Positions 46,623-54,785 of a DNA stretch of 64,000 bases are shown in pieces (within the stretch, counting starts at the first letter, position 1; every line of letters starts with the position of its first letter). The translations under genes were made by a program, and so were the position numbers. The DNA comes from Morganella morganii H1r (GTDB lineage Bacteria > Pseudomonadota > Gammaproteobacteria > Enterobacterales > Enterobacteriaceae), in assembly GCF_000633515.1 (NCBI RefSeq), contig NZ_AYMP01000016.1:1-64000 (forward strand), in the 5' to 3' direction. The notes beneath the pieces were generated by a model, which worked only from the letters and a program-made list of their open reading frames with translations, searched no databases and had not been told where the DNA came from.

Positions 46623-46644
46623 GGCCGCTCTGCGAAGGGCGGCC
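46623..46644 (+). terminator. hairpin 1 between oppA and oppB
   Basis: GGCCGCTC (46623-46630) pairs with GGGCGGCC (46637-46644), 6-nt loop, with one G-T pair. No T-run follows, so it is more likely an mRNA-stabilising stem than a terminator. Confidence 0.55.
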
Positions 46645-46654
46645 TGTGTAGTGT

Positions 46655-46673
46655 GTACCCCGGGAGCGGGTAC
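46655..46673 (+). other. hairpin 2 between oppA and oppB
   Basis: GTACCC (46655-46660) and GGGTAC (46668-46673) with a 7-nt loop, directly before the oppB ribosome site (AGGAACGGG). Confidence 0.5.
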
Positions 46674-46689
46674 TGTATAGGAACGGGCA

Positions 46690-47610
46690 ATGTTTAAGTT
46701 TATTCTTCGCCGTATACTCGAGGCGATCCCGACGCTTTTTGTGTTAATTACCATCTCTTTCTTTATGATGCGTCTGGCTCCGGGCAGTCCATTTACCGGT
46801 GAGCGTAAATTGCCGCCGGAAGTGATGGCGAATATTGAAGCCAAATACCATCTTAATGATCCGATTCACGTTCAGTATTTTGATTATTTAGTTCAGTTAT
46901 CAAAGGGGGACTTCGGGCCTTCCTTTAAATATAAAGATTACTCGGTGAATGACCTGGTCGCCTCCGCATTTCCGGTCTCCGCAAAACTCGGGCTGGCGGC
47001 GTTTGTGCTGGCACTGATTGTCGGGGTGAGTGCCGGTGTGATAGCCGCACTGAACCAGAACACCAAATGGGACTATACCGTCATGGGCTTTGCCATGACC
47101 GGGGTGGTTATCCCCAGCTTTGTGGTGGCACCGCTGCTGGTGCTTATCTTTGCCATCCATCTGCACTGGCTGCCGGGCGGCGGCTGGAACGGCGGGCAGC
47201 TCAGCAATATCATTCTGCCGATGGTTGCGCTGTCACTGGCGTATATTGCCAGTATCTCCCGTATTATGCGCAGCTCCATGATTGAGGTGATGCACTCCAA
47301 CTTTATCCGTACCGCACGGGCGAAAGGTCTGCCGATGCGTAAGATTGTCTGGCGGCATGCGCTGCGCCCGGCACTGTTACCGGTGGTTTCCTATATGGGA
47401 CCGGCATTTGTGGGGATTATCACGGGTTCAATGGTGATTGAGACAATTTTCGGTTTGCCGGGCGTGGGGCAGTTATTTGTCAACGGCGCGCTGAACCGCG
47501 ATTACTCACTGGTGCTGAGTCTGACCATCCTGGTCGGCACACTGACCATCGCCTTTAACTGTATCGTTGACGTGCTGTATGCCGTTATCGATCCGAAAAT
47601 CCGTTATTAG
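46690..47610 (+). CDS. oppB: oligopeptide ABC permease OppB
   Basis: A 306-residue inner-membrane permease with six helices. The N-terminal MFKFILRRILEAIPTLF and the TISFFMMRLAPGSPF segment are those of E. coli OppB (306 aa). The EAA loop that contacts OppD is SNFIRTARAKGLPMRKIVWRHALRP (233-257, quoted in part here as ARAKGLPMRKIVWRHAL). It follows oppA after 78 bp that hold two hairpins and is followed by oppC after 14 bp. Confidence 0.96.
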   Translation: MFKFILRRILEAIPTLFVLITISFFMMRLAPGSPFTGERKLPPEVMANIEAKYHLNDPIHVQYFDYLVQLSKGDFGPSFKYKDYSVNDLVASAFPVSAKLGLAAFVLALIVGVSAGVIAALNQNTKWDYTVMGFAMTGVVIPSFVVAPLLVLIFAIHLHWLPGGGWNGGQLSNIILPMVALSLAYIASISRIMRSSMIEVMHSNFIRTARAKGLPMRKIVWRHALRPALLPVVSYMGPAFVGIITGSMVIETIFGLPGVGQLFVNGALNRDYSLVLSLTILVGTLTIAFNCIVDVLYAVIDPKIRY

Positions 47611-47624
47611 TCCCGGAGCACGCT

Positions 47625-48533
47625 ATGTTACCGAATGAAAAAAACCGCGAAGCTCTGGAAAATTTCACGGAGCAGCTTGATGTCGAAGGACGCAGCCTGT
47701 GGGCGGATGCCCGCCGCCGCTTTATGCATAACAAAGCCGCGATCACCAGTCTGTGTCTGTTGTTTTTAATTACCCTGTTTGTGATTTTTATGCCGATGCT
47801 GTCGGAGTTCGCGTATGACGATACCGACTGGGGCATGATGTCCGCAGCACCGGATACGGAGAGCGGCCACTATTTTGGTACCGATTCCTCCGGCCGTGAT
47901 CTGCTGGTGCGTGTGGCTATCGGCGGGCGTATCTCGCTGATGGTGGGACTGGCGGCAGCGCTGGTCGCAGTGCTGGTGGGAACACTGTACGGCGCGATGT
48001 CCGGCTATGTCGGCGGCAAAACTGACTCTTTCATGATGCGCGTGCTGGAAATCCTCAACTCCTTCCCGTTTATGTTCTTTGTCATCCTGCTGGTGACCTT
48101 CTTTGGTCAGAATATTTTTCTGATCTTTGTGGCTATCGGTATGGTTTCCTGGCTGGATATGGCGCGTATTGTGCGCGGTCAGACCCTGAACCTGAAGAGC
48201 AAAGAATTTATTGAAGCGGCGAAAGTATGTGGTGTGCCGACCCGCAATATCATTCTGCGTCATATTGTCCCGAACGTGCTGGGTGTGGTGGTGGTTTATG
48301 CCTCGCTGCTGGTGCCGAGTATGATCCTGTTTGAATCCTTTCTCAGCTTCCTCGGGCTGGGTACACAGGAGCCGTTAAGCAGCTGGGGCGCGCTGCTCAA
48401 TGACGGTGCTAACTCAATGGAAGTTTCGCCCTGGTTACTGATGTTCCCGGCAGCATTCCTGGTGGTGACTCTGTTTTGTTTCAACTTTATCGGTGACGGG
48501 CTGCGTGATGCCCTTGACCCGAAAGATCGCTGA
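47625..48533 (+). CDS. oppC: oligopeptide ABC permease OppC
   Basis: A 302-residue inner-membrane permease with six helices, partner of OppB. The GTDSSGRDLLVRVAIGGRIS motif (about 86-105) is typical of DppC/OppC, and the EAA loop is EAAKVCGVPTRNIILRHIVP. The length equals E. coli OppC (302 aa). GGAG precedes the ATG. oppD begins 11 bp after its stop. Confidence 0.96.
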   Translation: MLPNEKNREALENFTEQLDVEGRSLWADARRRFMHNKAAITSLCLLFLITLFVIFMPMLSEFAYDDTDWGMMSAAPDTESGHYFGTDSSGRDLLVRVAIGGRISLMVGLAAALVAVLVGTLYGAMSGYVGGKTDSFMMRVLEILNSFPFMFFVILLVTFFGQNIFLIFVAIGMVSWLDMARIVRGQTLNLKSKEFIEAAKVCGVPTRNIILRHIVPNVLGVVVVYASLLVPSMILFESFLSFLGLGTQEPLSSWGALLNDGANSMEVSPWLLMFPAAFLVVTLFCFNFIGDGLRDALDPKDR

Positions 48534-48544
48534 GGAGGCCGCCA

Positions 48545-49519
48545 ATGACTCAGTTATTACAGGTTAACGACCTGAACGTAACATTCAAAACGCCGGACGG
48601 TGATGTCACCGCCGTGAACAAACTTAATTTTTCGCTGGCGGCGGGAGAGACACTCGGGATTGTCGGTGAATCCGGCTCCGGAAAATCACAGACGGCGTTT
48701 GCGCTGATGGGACTGCTGGCCCGCAATGGTGTGGTCAGCGGCTCTGCGGTGTTCAACGGGCGTGAAATTCTCAATCTGAAAGAGAAAGCGCTGAACAAAA
48801 TGCGCGCGGAAGAAATTTCCATGATCTTCCAGGATCCGATGACCTCACTCAACCCGTACATGAAAGTCAGTAAACAGCTGACAGAAGTACTGATGCTGCA
48901 TAAAGGTCTGAGTTCTCACGATGCTTTTGAGGAATCTGTCCGGATGCTGGATGCGGTGAAAATGCCGGAAGCCCGCAAACGGATGAATATGTATCCTCAT
49001 GAATTCTCCGGCGGAATGCGTCAGCGGGTTATGATTGCCATGGCGCTGTTGTGTAAGCCGAAGCTGCTGATTGCGGATGAACCGACCACGGCGCTGGATG
49101 TGACGGTTCAGGCGCAAATCATGACACTGCTCAATGAGCTGAAGAATGAATTCAACACCGCGATTATTATGATCACCCATGACCTCGGTGTCGTTGCCGG
49201 TATCTGCGATAAGGTGCTGGTGATGTATGCCGGACGTACCATGGAATACGGCACGGCGCGTGATGTGTTCTACCATCCGTCACACCCGTACTCTATCGGG
49301 CTGCTTAAGGCGGTTCCGCGCCTTGACGGGCCGGAAGACAGTGAGCTCGCCACGATTCCGGGCAACCCGCCGAACCTGCTGCGTCTCCCGGCGGGTTGTC
49401 CGTTCCGCCCTCGCTGTCAGTATGCGACAGACGAGTGCGCACGGCATGAGCCGCCGTTACAGGCATTTTCTCAGGGCCGTTTGCGTGCCTGCTTCAGAAC
49501 TGCAGAGGAGTTGGCATAA
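48545..49519 (+). CDS. oppD: oligopeptide ABC ATPase OppD
   Basis: A 324-residue ATP-binding subunit. Walker A GESGSGKSQT is at 41-50, the signature is FSGGMRQR, Walker B is LLIADEPTTALD, and the H-loop is MITHDLGVVAG. The C-terminal oligopeptide-transporter domain has CPFRPRCQYATDEC plus a later cysteine, a four-cysteine cluster that binds a [4Fe-4S] cluster in DppD. A strong GAGGAGG site precedes the ATG. Its stop overlaps the oppF start by one base. Confidence 0.96.
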   Translation: MTQLLQVNDLNVTFKTPDGDVTAVNKLNFSLAAGETLGIVGESGSGKSQTAFALMGLLARNGVVSGSAVFNGREILNLKEKALNKMRAEEISMIFQDPMTSLNPYMKVSKQLTEVLMLHKGLSSHDAFEESVRMLDAVKMPEARKRMNMYPHEFSGGMRQRVMIAMALLCKPKLLIADEPTTALDVTVQAQIMTLLNELKNEFNTAIIMITHDLGVVAGICDKVLVMYAGRTMEYGTARDVFYHPSHPYSIGLLKAVPRLDGPEDSELATIPGNPPNLLRLPAGCPFRPRCQYATDECARHEPPLQAFSQGRLRACFRTAEELA

Positions 49520-50517
49520 TGACACATTCAGAACGTCCGGTTCTGCTGGAAATTGAAGATTTAAAAGTCCATTTTTCCATCAGAGACAATAAGCAATGGT
49601 TCTGGCAGCCGGCCAAAAGCCTGAAAGCGGTGGATGGCGTGACTGTCCGTCTGTATGAAGGGGAAACACTCGGGGTGGTCGGGGAATCCGGCTGCGGGAA
49701 ATCCACGTTTGCCCGTGCGATTATCGGCCTGGTAAAATCCACTGCCGGGCGGGTAACCTGGCTGGGTAAAGACCTGTGCGGAATGAGCGAAAAAGACTGG
49801 CACAATGTCCGCAATGACATCCAGATGATTTTCCAGGATCCGCTGGCGTCACTTAACCCGCGTATGACTATCGGCGATATTATTGCAGAGCCGCTGCGCA
49901 CCTATTATCCGTCAATGAGTAAGACGGAAGTGACAGACAAAGTCAAAGCTATGATGATGAAAGTCGGGCTGCTGCCGAACCTGGTGAACCGCTATCCGCA
50001 TGAGTTTTCCGGCGGACAGTGTCAGCGTATCGGTATCGCCCGAGCGCTGATCCTCGAGCCGAAACTGGTTATCTGTGATGAGCCGGTTTCAGCGCTGGAT
50101 GTGTCTATCCAGGCTCAGGTGGTGAACCTGCTGAAAGAATTACAGCGGGAGATGGGATTGTCCCTTATTTTTATCGCTCACGACCTGGCGGTGGTAAAAC
50201 ACATTTCTGACCGTGTACTGGTGATGTATCTCGGCCACGCGGTGGAACTCGGCACCTATGACGAGGTATATCACAATCCGCTGCATCCGTACACCAGGGC
50301 GCTGATGTCTGCGGTGCCGGTGCCTGATCCGGACAAAGAGCAGAATAAAACGATTCAGCTGCTGGAAGGGGAACTGCCGTCACCGATTAATCCGCCGTCC
50401 GGGTGTGTTTTCCGCACCCGTTGCCCGCTGGCGGACAGCGAATGTGCAAGAACCCGGCCGCTGCTGGAAGGCAGTTTCCGCCATGCGGTTTCCTGCCTGA
50501 AGGTTGATCCGCTGTAA
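49519..50517 (+). CDS. oppF: oligopeptide ABC ATPase OppF
   Basis: A 332-residue ATP-binding subunit. Walker A GESGCGKST is near 55-63, the signature is FSGGQCQR, Walker B is LVICDEPVSALD, and the H-loop is FIAHDLAVVK. The C-terminal tail has the same four-cysteine pattern as OppD (CVFRTRCPLADSEC, then Cys in AVSCLK). It shares one base with the oppD stop. It ends the opp operon, with a strong terminator 36 bp later. Confidence 0.96.
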   Translation: MTHSERPVLLEIEDLKVHFSIRDNKQWFWQPAKSLKAVDGVTVRLYEGETLGVVGESGCGKSTFARAIIGLVKSTAGRVTWLGKDLCGMSEKDWHNVRNDIQMIFQDPLASLNPRMTIGDIIAEPLRTYYPSMSKTEVTDKVKAMMMKVGLLPNLVNRYPHEFSGGQCQRIGIARALILEPKLVICDEPVSALDVSIQAQVVNLLKELQREMGLSLIFIAHDLAVVKHISDRVLVMYLGHAVELGTYDEVYHNPLHPYTRALMSAVPVPDPDKEQNKTIQLLEGELPSPINPPSGCVFRTRCPLADSECARTRPLLEGSFRHAVSCLKVDPL

Positions 50518-50552
50518 ATACGGTAAAGCCGTTAATCTTATTTTTGAGACAG

Positions 50553-50577
50553 AGCGCCCGGAACGGGCGCTTTTTTT
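50553..50577 (+). terminator. opp operon terminator
   Basis: Stem AGCGCCCG (50553-50560) and CGGGCGCT (50564-50571), 3-nt loop, then six T. Confidence 0.9.
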
Positions 50578-50704
50578 ACATTTTCACATACTGCTTTTCC
50601 GCATCAGCCGCAAAATCTGACAGAGCGTACTTCGCGGCCTTGCAGGCAGCCTACTGATTCCGTTATTAAAAAGCATAGCCGGTTTTCAGGTATGTCAATA
50701 ACAG

Positions 50705-50724
50705 ATGTTGACGTGTGTCAACAT
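50705..50724. promoter_or_regulatory. operator palindrome overlapping the promoter of the toxin-antitoxin-like pair
   Basis: ATGTTGACGTGTGTCAACAT has perfect 8-bp arms around a 4-bp centre. It contains a TTGACG -35 box (50708-50713); a TACAGT -10 box follows at 17 bp (50731-50736). A repressor bound here would block the promoter, as antitoxins do at their own operons. The start codon at 50748 would lie about 5 nt after the expected transcript start. Confidence 0.6.
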
Positions 50725-50747
50725 GTAAACTACAGTAGATACAGGTA

Positions 50748-50972
50748 ATGAAGAAACATCAGGATAAACATATTCAGTCTGCGATTGAATATGCACTGTT
50801 GCAGGGATGGATATGGATTGCGCCGGGGAATTCCTCACATGCATTCTGCCGGTTACGGTGCGGGTCACCGTATGATGAGCACCGGCAGCATCAGATGAGT
50901 GTCTGGTCAACACCGCAGAATCCGGAAAACCATGCAAAACAGATCAGACGAAAAGTGGATACCTGTCAGTGA
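50748..50972 (+). CDS. HicA-like small protein (putative toxin of a TA pair)
   Basis: A 74-residue basic protein resembling the double-stranded-RNA-binding fold of HicA mRNA interferases. Residues 4-22 (HQDKHIQSAIEYALLQGW) and the strand GNSSHAF (27-33) match the HicA pattern with its Gly-Ser-His; the candidate catalytic histidine is His31. The end HAKQIRRKVD (62-71) is a basic helix. It precedes a DNA-binding protein gene by 24 bp and sits behind a palindrome-overlapped promoter. The transcript may be almost leaderless; only AGG lies at the start. Toxicity and RNA cleavage are inferred from the fold and layout, not shown. Confidence 0.6.
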   Translation: MKKHQDKHIQSAIEYALLQGWIWIAPGNSSHAFCRLRCGSPYDEHRQHQMSVWSTPQNPENHAKQIRRKVDTCQ

Positions 50973-50996
50973 AAACGGGCAGCAGGAAAGGGGAAA

Positions 50997-51557
50997 ATGA
51001 TGGCACTGTATAATTTTACGCTGACGCTGTCCGGTGTGACAGCGGATACAGAGAATCTGGAGGATGCCTTATTTGCAGGTGGTTGTGATGATGCATTACT
51101 CTGTTTTTACGGCAAATCGGTCTATCTGGAATTTGACCGGGAAGCACCGTCGCTGGATTGTGCAATCCGCACGGCGGTGGAAGATGCGGAGACTGCCGGT
51201 GTGAATGCCAGGGTGGAATCGGTGGATTCCGCGCTTGTCGGCCTGAGTGATATTGCAGAACTGACCGGCATGTCACGTCAGGCAATCGCGTTACTCAAAG
51301 ATGGCGCGCGTGGTCCGGGAACATTTCCGGGGCCGGTACAGCGGCTGCGCGGGCAATCCCCGTTATGGGACTGGGCGGCCGTTGCAGCCTGGCTGACGGC
51401 GCAGGGGCGGCTGACTGCCCATTCCGGGCTGGCGGAAAACGCCAGAATTATCAGCAATTGGAATATTGCATTACGGGCGGGTGCCGCAGAGGATCCCGCT
51501 GAAATTGACATTATCACAAGGTCATTAATTGCAAGACGGGAAAAGTGCCGCTGCTGA
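50997..51557 (+). CDS. HTH DNA-binding protein (putative antitoxin/autorepressor)
   Basis: A 186-residue protein. The N-terminal part (1-75) looks like a small ferredoxin-like or HicB-like beta-alpha domain (YNFTLTLSGVT, FDREAPSLDCAIRTA). Residues about 82-140 are an AlpA/MerR-type winged helix: LSDIAELTGMSRQAIALLKDG, then FPGPVQRL and PLWDWAAVAAWL. It starts 24 bp after the HicA-like gene; ATG 50997 or 51000 follows AGGAAAGGGG, and 51000 has the better spacing. It is the natural candidate for binding the palindrome at 50705-50724. The pairing with HicA-like protein is not a standard HicAB, in which the antitoxin is smaller with a ribbon-helix-helix or XRE domain. Confidence 0.65.
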   Translation: MMALYNFTLTLSGVTADTENLEDALFAGGCDDALLCFYGKSVYLEFDREAPSLDCAIRTAVEDAETAGVNARVESVDSALVGLSDIAELTGMSRQAIALLKDGARGPGTFPGPVQRLRGQSPLWDWAAVAAWLTAQGRLTAHSGLAENARIISNWNIALRAGAAEDPAEIDIITRSLIARREKCRC

Positions 51558-51577
51558 AAGTGTGACCGGCGGAAAAA

Positions 51578-51910
51578 TTATTCCCGCCAGCGGACGGCGT
51601 ATTCCGGTGAGCCGGTAAAATGACGGGAAATCAGTACCCGGGCAAAAATCTGGTCGATATCAGCATTTTCATCCGGAGCCAGGCCGATAACCACTTCAGC
51701 ACATGCGGGGTTTTGCGCCAGAAAGGGCGCAAACTCTGACCAGTCACTGCCGGCCGGAACAATTTCGGCGCCGCCGATCTCTTCAAACTGAAGGTTGAAC
51801 AGCAGAACGTCTGCCGGATCAAGATTATCCATTGCCTGTTCCAGAAACAGGTCATAGGCCATTTCAATAGTTTCTTGCTCGCTGAGGCGGCGGGGCAGAG
51901 AGGTACTCAT
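51578..51910 (-). CDS. yciU: DUF440 acidic protein YciU
   Basis: A 110-residue acidic cytoplasmic protein of the DUF440 family, compared in structure to DNA mimics. The core LEQAMDNLDPADVLLFNLQF (about 26-45) and the following FEEIGGAE and EVVIGLAP match E. coli YciU (109 aa). Gene order yciU-clsA, both leftward, is that of E. coli, where both lie next to oppF. Here the HicA-like pair has been inserted between oppF and yciU. Confidence 0.92.
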   Translation of the reverse strand: MSTSLPRRLSEQETIEMAYDLFLEQAMDNLDPADVLLFNLQFEEIGGAEIVPAGSDWSEFAPFLAQNPACAEVVIGLAPDENADIDQIFARVLISRHFTGSPEYAVRWRE

Positions 51911-51979
51911 AGGTCAGGTTACATTCCGGTGATCCCCCGCCGTGTCATACCGGCGGGGATAATAAAGAGGGTCAGTTTA

Positions 51980-53440
51980 TCACAGCAGAGGACTGAAGAA
52001 ATAACATAACCGCTCCAGAACCCGGTTTGTCAGCGGACGTTTTTCCCACTCGGTGTAATCAAGACGGGTTGCGCGTGAAATATAGTCATTCTGGACAATA
52101 TTCAGATCACCGGCAAAACTTTCATCATCAATAACGGCGGTGATTTCAAAGTTGAGCCACAGGCTGCGCATATCCAGGTTTACAGAGCCGACCATACTGA
52201 GCTGGTCATCCACGAGGACACTTTTCGTGTGCAGCAGACCATCCTCAAACAGATAAATTTCCACACCGGCTTCCAGCAGTTCGGTATAAAACGCGCGGCT
52301 TGCCCAGCGGACGAGGAATGAGTCATTGAGGCGCGGCATCACAATCGCAACACGCACCCCGCGCATGGCGGCGGTACAGATGGCATGCATCAGGTCATCA
52401 CTCGGGACAAAATACGGCGTGGTGAAGGTCAGACGTTCCTGCGCGGCAAAAATAGCCGTCATCAGGGATTGCTGGATCAGCTCTTCAGGGAAACCCGGCC
52501 CGGAAGCCACAATATTGACGGTATGACCGCTGTCTTTTTCAAACGGCATTTCAATATCGTCCGGCGGCGGCGGTAACCGGCGTTCGCCGCGTTCCATTTC
52601 CCAGTCCAGTGCGTAGATAATACCGAACAGAGTGGTGACAGGGCCTTCCATCCTGACAAGAATATCAACCCATTCACCGACACCGGCATCCTGTTTAAAA
52701 TAGCGCGGATCCACCATGTTCATACTGCCGGTGTAGGAAATATAGTTATCGATAGTGACGATTTTCCGGTGCTGGCGCAAATCCATCCGGCGCAGGGCGA
52801 AACGCAGAACATTCACCGGCAGTGCTTCGACAAATTCGATCCCGGCATCCCGCATCATCTTCGGATAATCATGCCGGAAGAAGTGCCAGCTGCCGGCGGA
52901 GTCAACCATTATCCGGCATTTTACACCCCGTTTTGCGGCGGCGAGCAGGGCATTGGTGACATTGTCCACATCACCGCCCGGCTTCCAGATGTAAAACACC
53001 ATATCAATGCTGTGTTTTGCATTATCGATATCTTTGACAATCTGGCGCAATGAGTCTTCACAGGTGGTAAACAGCTGAATCTGGTTACCTTTTACCCCGG
53101 GAATACCCTGGCGGTGTTCGATCAGCTGAAACAGCGGGGTCGCCTGGGTGCTGTTTTCAGTGGCGAAAATGTGTTTTGACTGACGCAGATTTTCGACCCA
53201 GCCGGAAACGGACGGCCACATTCCTTTTGCCTGCTCAACCCGGCGGCGGCCGAGATGCAGTTCACCGAAAGCGAGATAAGCGATTATTCCGATAAAAGGC
53301 AGAATATAGATGATCAGTAACCAGGTCATGGTAGATGTCACCGGGCGGCGTTTGTACATCACGCGGACAGAGATACCGGCCACCAGCAGCCAGTAGAAAA
53401 GAATACTCAGCCAATATAACAGCGTATAAAATGTCGACAT
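51980..53440 (-). CDS. clsA: cardiolipin synthase A
   Basis: A 486-residue inner-membrane phospholipase D-family enzyme that makes cardiolipin from two phosphatidylglycerols. Two N-terminal membrane helices (about 3-27 and 38-60) are followed by two HKD motifs: [16 protein letters not shown] and [16 protein letters not shown], each H-x-K-x4-D. Length equals E. coli ClsA (486 aa). The start ATG (MSTFYTLL) has AGGGAAAG upstream. It is divergent from yciY, as in E. coli. A TGTGA-N6-TCAGT near 53540-53556 might be a weak CRP/FNR-like site but is not claimed. Confidence 0.96.
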   Translation of the reverse strand: MSTFYTLLYWLSILFYWLLVAGISVRVMYKRRPVTSTMTWLLIIYILPFIGIIAYLAFGELHLGRRRVEQAKGMWPSVSGWVENLRQSKHIFATENSTQATPLFQLIEHRQGIPGVKGNQIQLFTTCEDSLRQIVKDIDNAKHSIDMVFYIWKPGGDVDNVTNALLAAAKRGVKCRIMVDSAGSWHFFRHDYPKMMRDAGIEFVEALPVNVLRFALRRMDLRQHRKIVTIDNYISYTGSMNMVDPRYFKQDAGVGEWVDILVRMEGPVTTLFGIIYALDWEMERGERRLPPPPDDIEMPFEKDSGHTVNIVASGPGFPEELIQQSLMTAIFAAQERLTFTTPYFVPSDDLMHAICTAAMRGVRVAIVMPRLNDSFLVRWASRAFYTELLEAGVEIYLFEDGLLHTKSVLVDDQLSMVGSVNLDMRSLWLNFEITAVIDDESFAGDLNIVQNDYISRATRLDYTEWEKRPLTNRVLERLCYFFSPLL

Positions 53441-53695
53441 AGGTATTATCTTTCCCTAAGAATAAGGTTTGCAGACAAAACAGGCACAGGATCTGATTGA
53501 TACTTCATCGGAAAATGTATCAGAAAGCCATCTGTAATGCTGCTATATTTGTGATTTAAGTCAGTTTAACCACTTTTTTCTGCCGATGTTTGCAGATATT
53601 GCGGGAAAGCGGTTGGTTATTGTGTCAGGCAGTTTATAATAATTGCCCTTATTATTAGCGTATTTTTTTCACACAGTCTAAAAAAGGGTTTAGTT

Positions 53696-53875
53696 ATGAG
53701 ACACAGCAGACCGGAAGTTGCACGTTGGCGTATGTTACGGCAGGCAACCCGTCGTCGTCGTCGCTGGCTGGAAAGCCAGTCCCGGCGGAACATCCGGATT
53801 TTCGCCCTGCGTAAGCTGGATATCGCGAGACAGCGCCGTTCGCTGCTGTTTGCTCAGGCTGAATTAAGCCACTAA
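53696..53875 (+). CDS. yciY: YciY family small basic protein
   Basis: A 59-residue, arginine-rich protein. ATG 53696 to TAA 53875 reads MRHSRPEVARWRMLRQATRR, then RRRWLESQSRRN. It matches E. coli YciY (57 aa), including RWRM.RQA and SRR(K/R).RWLE.QSRRN. It carries a run of five arginine codons, mostly CGT (53749-53766), in the region that shares sequence with the family. Its place between clsA and tonB fits E. coli order. Function unknown; the charge suggests binding RNA, ribosomes or phospholipid. The ribosome site AAAGGG is 8 bp upstream. Confidence 0.85.
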   Translation: MRHSRPEVARWRMLRQATRRRRRWLESQSRRNIRIFALRKLDIARQRRSLLFAQAELSH

Positions 53876-53954
53876 GAAGTGACCACCCGCACGATAAGTG
53901 ACAATGGTTGCGTCTTTCGTGTTGAAATTGATTGCTATTTGCATTTACACTAGT

Positions 53955-53973
53955 GACCATTGTCATTATTAGC
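53955..53973 (+). promoter_or_regulatory. Fur-box-like element upstream of tonB
   Basis: GACCATTGTCATTATTAGC agrees with the 19-bp Fur consensus at about 12 positions by eye and lies 23-41 bp before the tonB start. tonB is Fur-repressed in enterics, which makes the site plausible. Confidence 0.4.
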
Positions 53974-53995
53974 TGCTTATAAGATTGTATCGATT

Positions 53996-54730
53996 ATGCC
54001 TATTTTTCGCTGGATCAGCTGGCCAATTCTCATTTCTCTTTGTCTGCATGCCTCTGTGGCTGCAGCGATTTACTACAACATAAACAAGGAGGTTGCGGAC
54101 GAACCTAAGGTGCTGATGGTGGAAATGACGGCATTTGCGCCTGCACCGGCAGCTGCGGTGGCTGAACCTGAGCCTGAGCCGGAACCCGAAGCAGAACCGG
54201 AGCCCGAGCCGGAACCGGAGCCGGTCGTGAAGCCGGTTATTGAAAAACCGGTGGAAAAGAAACCGGTTGAGAAAAAACCAAAGCCAAAACCGAAAAAAGA
54301 GAAAAAAGTTGAGAAACCAGCTGTAAAACCGGCAGAAACCAAAGCACCGGTATCCGATAAACCACTGTTCAGCGGTACGCCGGATGGTCAGCAGGCCGTG
54401 AAAAAAGCCCCCGCAGGTCCCGCGGGAAATGTCGCCTCTGCCGGACAAAGTGATGTTGGCGGTGGTGATCCGAGAGCGTTACACCGTTCCGATCCGGTTT
54501 ATCCGGCACGGGCACGCAGCCTCGGCAAAGAAGGGAAGGTGCGGGTCAGATTTGATGTTGATACGGATGGCCGTATTCAGAATATTGATATTATCGAAGC
54601 ATCACCGAAAAATATGTTTGAACGTGAAGTCCGTAATGCAATGCGTAAATGGCGTTACGAGAAAAAGCCGAAGAAAGGCATGACAACAACCATTATTTTC
54701 CGGATCGACGGTAAAACCACGATTCAGTGA
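53996..54730 (+). CDS. tonB: TonB energy-transducing protein
   Basis: A 244-residue inner-membrane-anchored protein that uses the proton motive force, via ExbBD, to open outer-membrane siderophore and cobalamin receptors. The N-terminal helix (about 9-27) has the S-x3-H motif (Ser14, His18) needed to couple to ExbB. The periplasmic linker has a Glu-Pro repeat (about 57-76), then a Lys-Pro repeat (about 87-117). The C-terminal domain (about 150-244) includes PVYPARARSLG and the aromatic YEKKP end of TonB. The start (MPIFRW) is ATG 53996; a longer frame upstream is not supported. It is convergent with the DUF4239 gene. Confidence 0.95.
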   Translation: MPIFRWISWPILISLCLHASVAAAIYYNINKEVADEPKVLMVEMTAFAPAPAAAVAEPEPEPEPEAEPEPEPEPEPVVKPVIEKPVEKKPVEKKPKPKPKKEKKVEKPAVKPAETKAPVSDKPLFSGTPDGQQAVKKAPAGPAGNVASAGQSDVGGGDPRALHRSDPVYPARARSLGKEGKVRVRFDVDTDGRIQNIDIIEASPKNMFEREVRNAMRKWRYEKKPKKGMTTTIIFRIDGKTTIQ

Positions 54731-54744
54731 TCAGATAAAATAAG

Positions 54745-54776
54745 AAAACCCGGCACATAAAAATGCCGGGTTTTTT
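54745..54776. terminator. bidirectional terminator tonB / DUF4239 gene
   Basis: Stem AAAACCCGGCA (54745-54755) and TGCCGGGTTTT (54764-54774), loop of 8 nt, T-runs on both strands. Confidence 0.9.
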
Positions 54777-54785
54777 GTTGCTGTT

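Noticed and set aside
54073-54342. Minus-strand open frame rich in Gly and Ser opposite tonB
   Set aside because: It is the antisense image of the Glu-Pro and Lys-Pro repeats of tonB; it has no ribosome site and no independent support.
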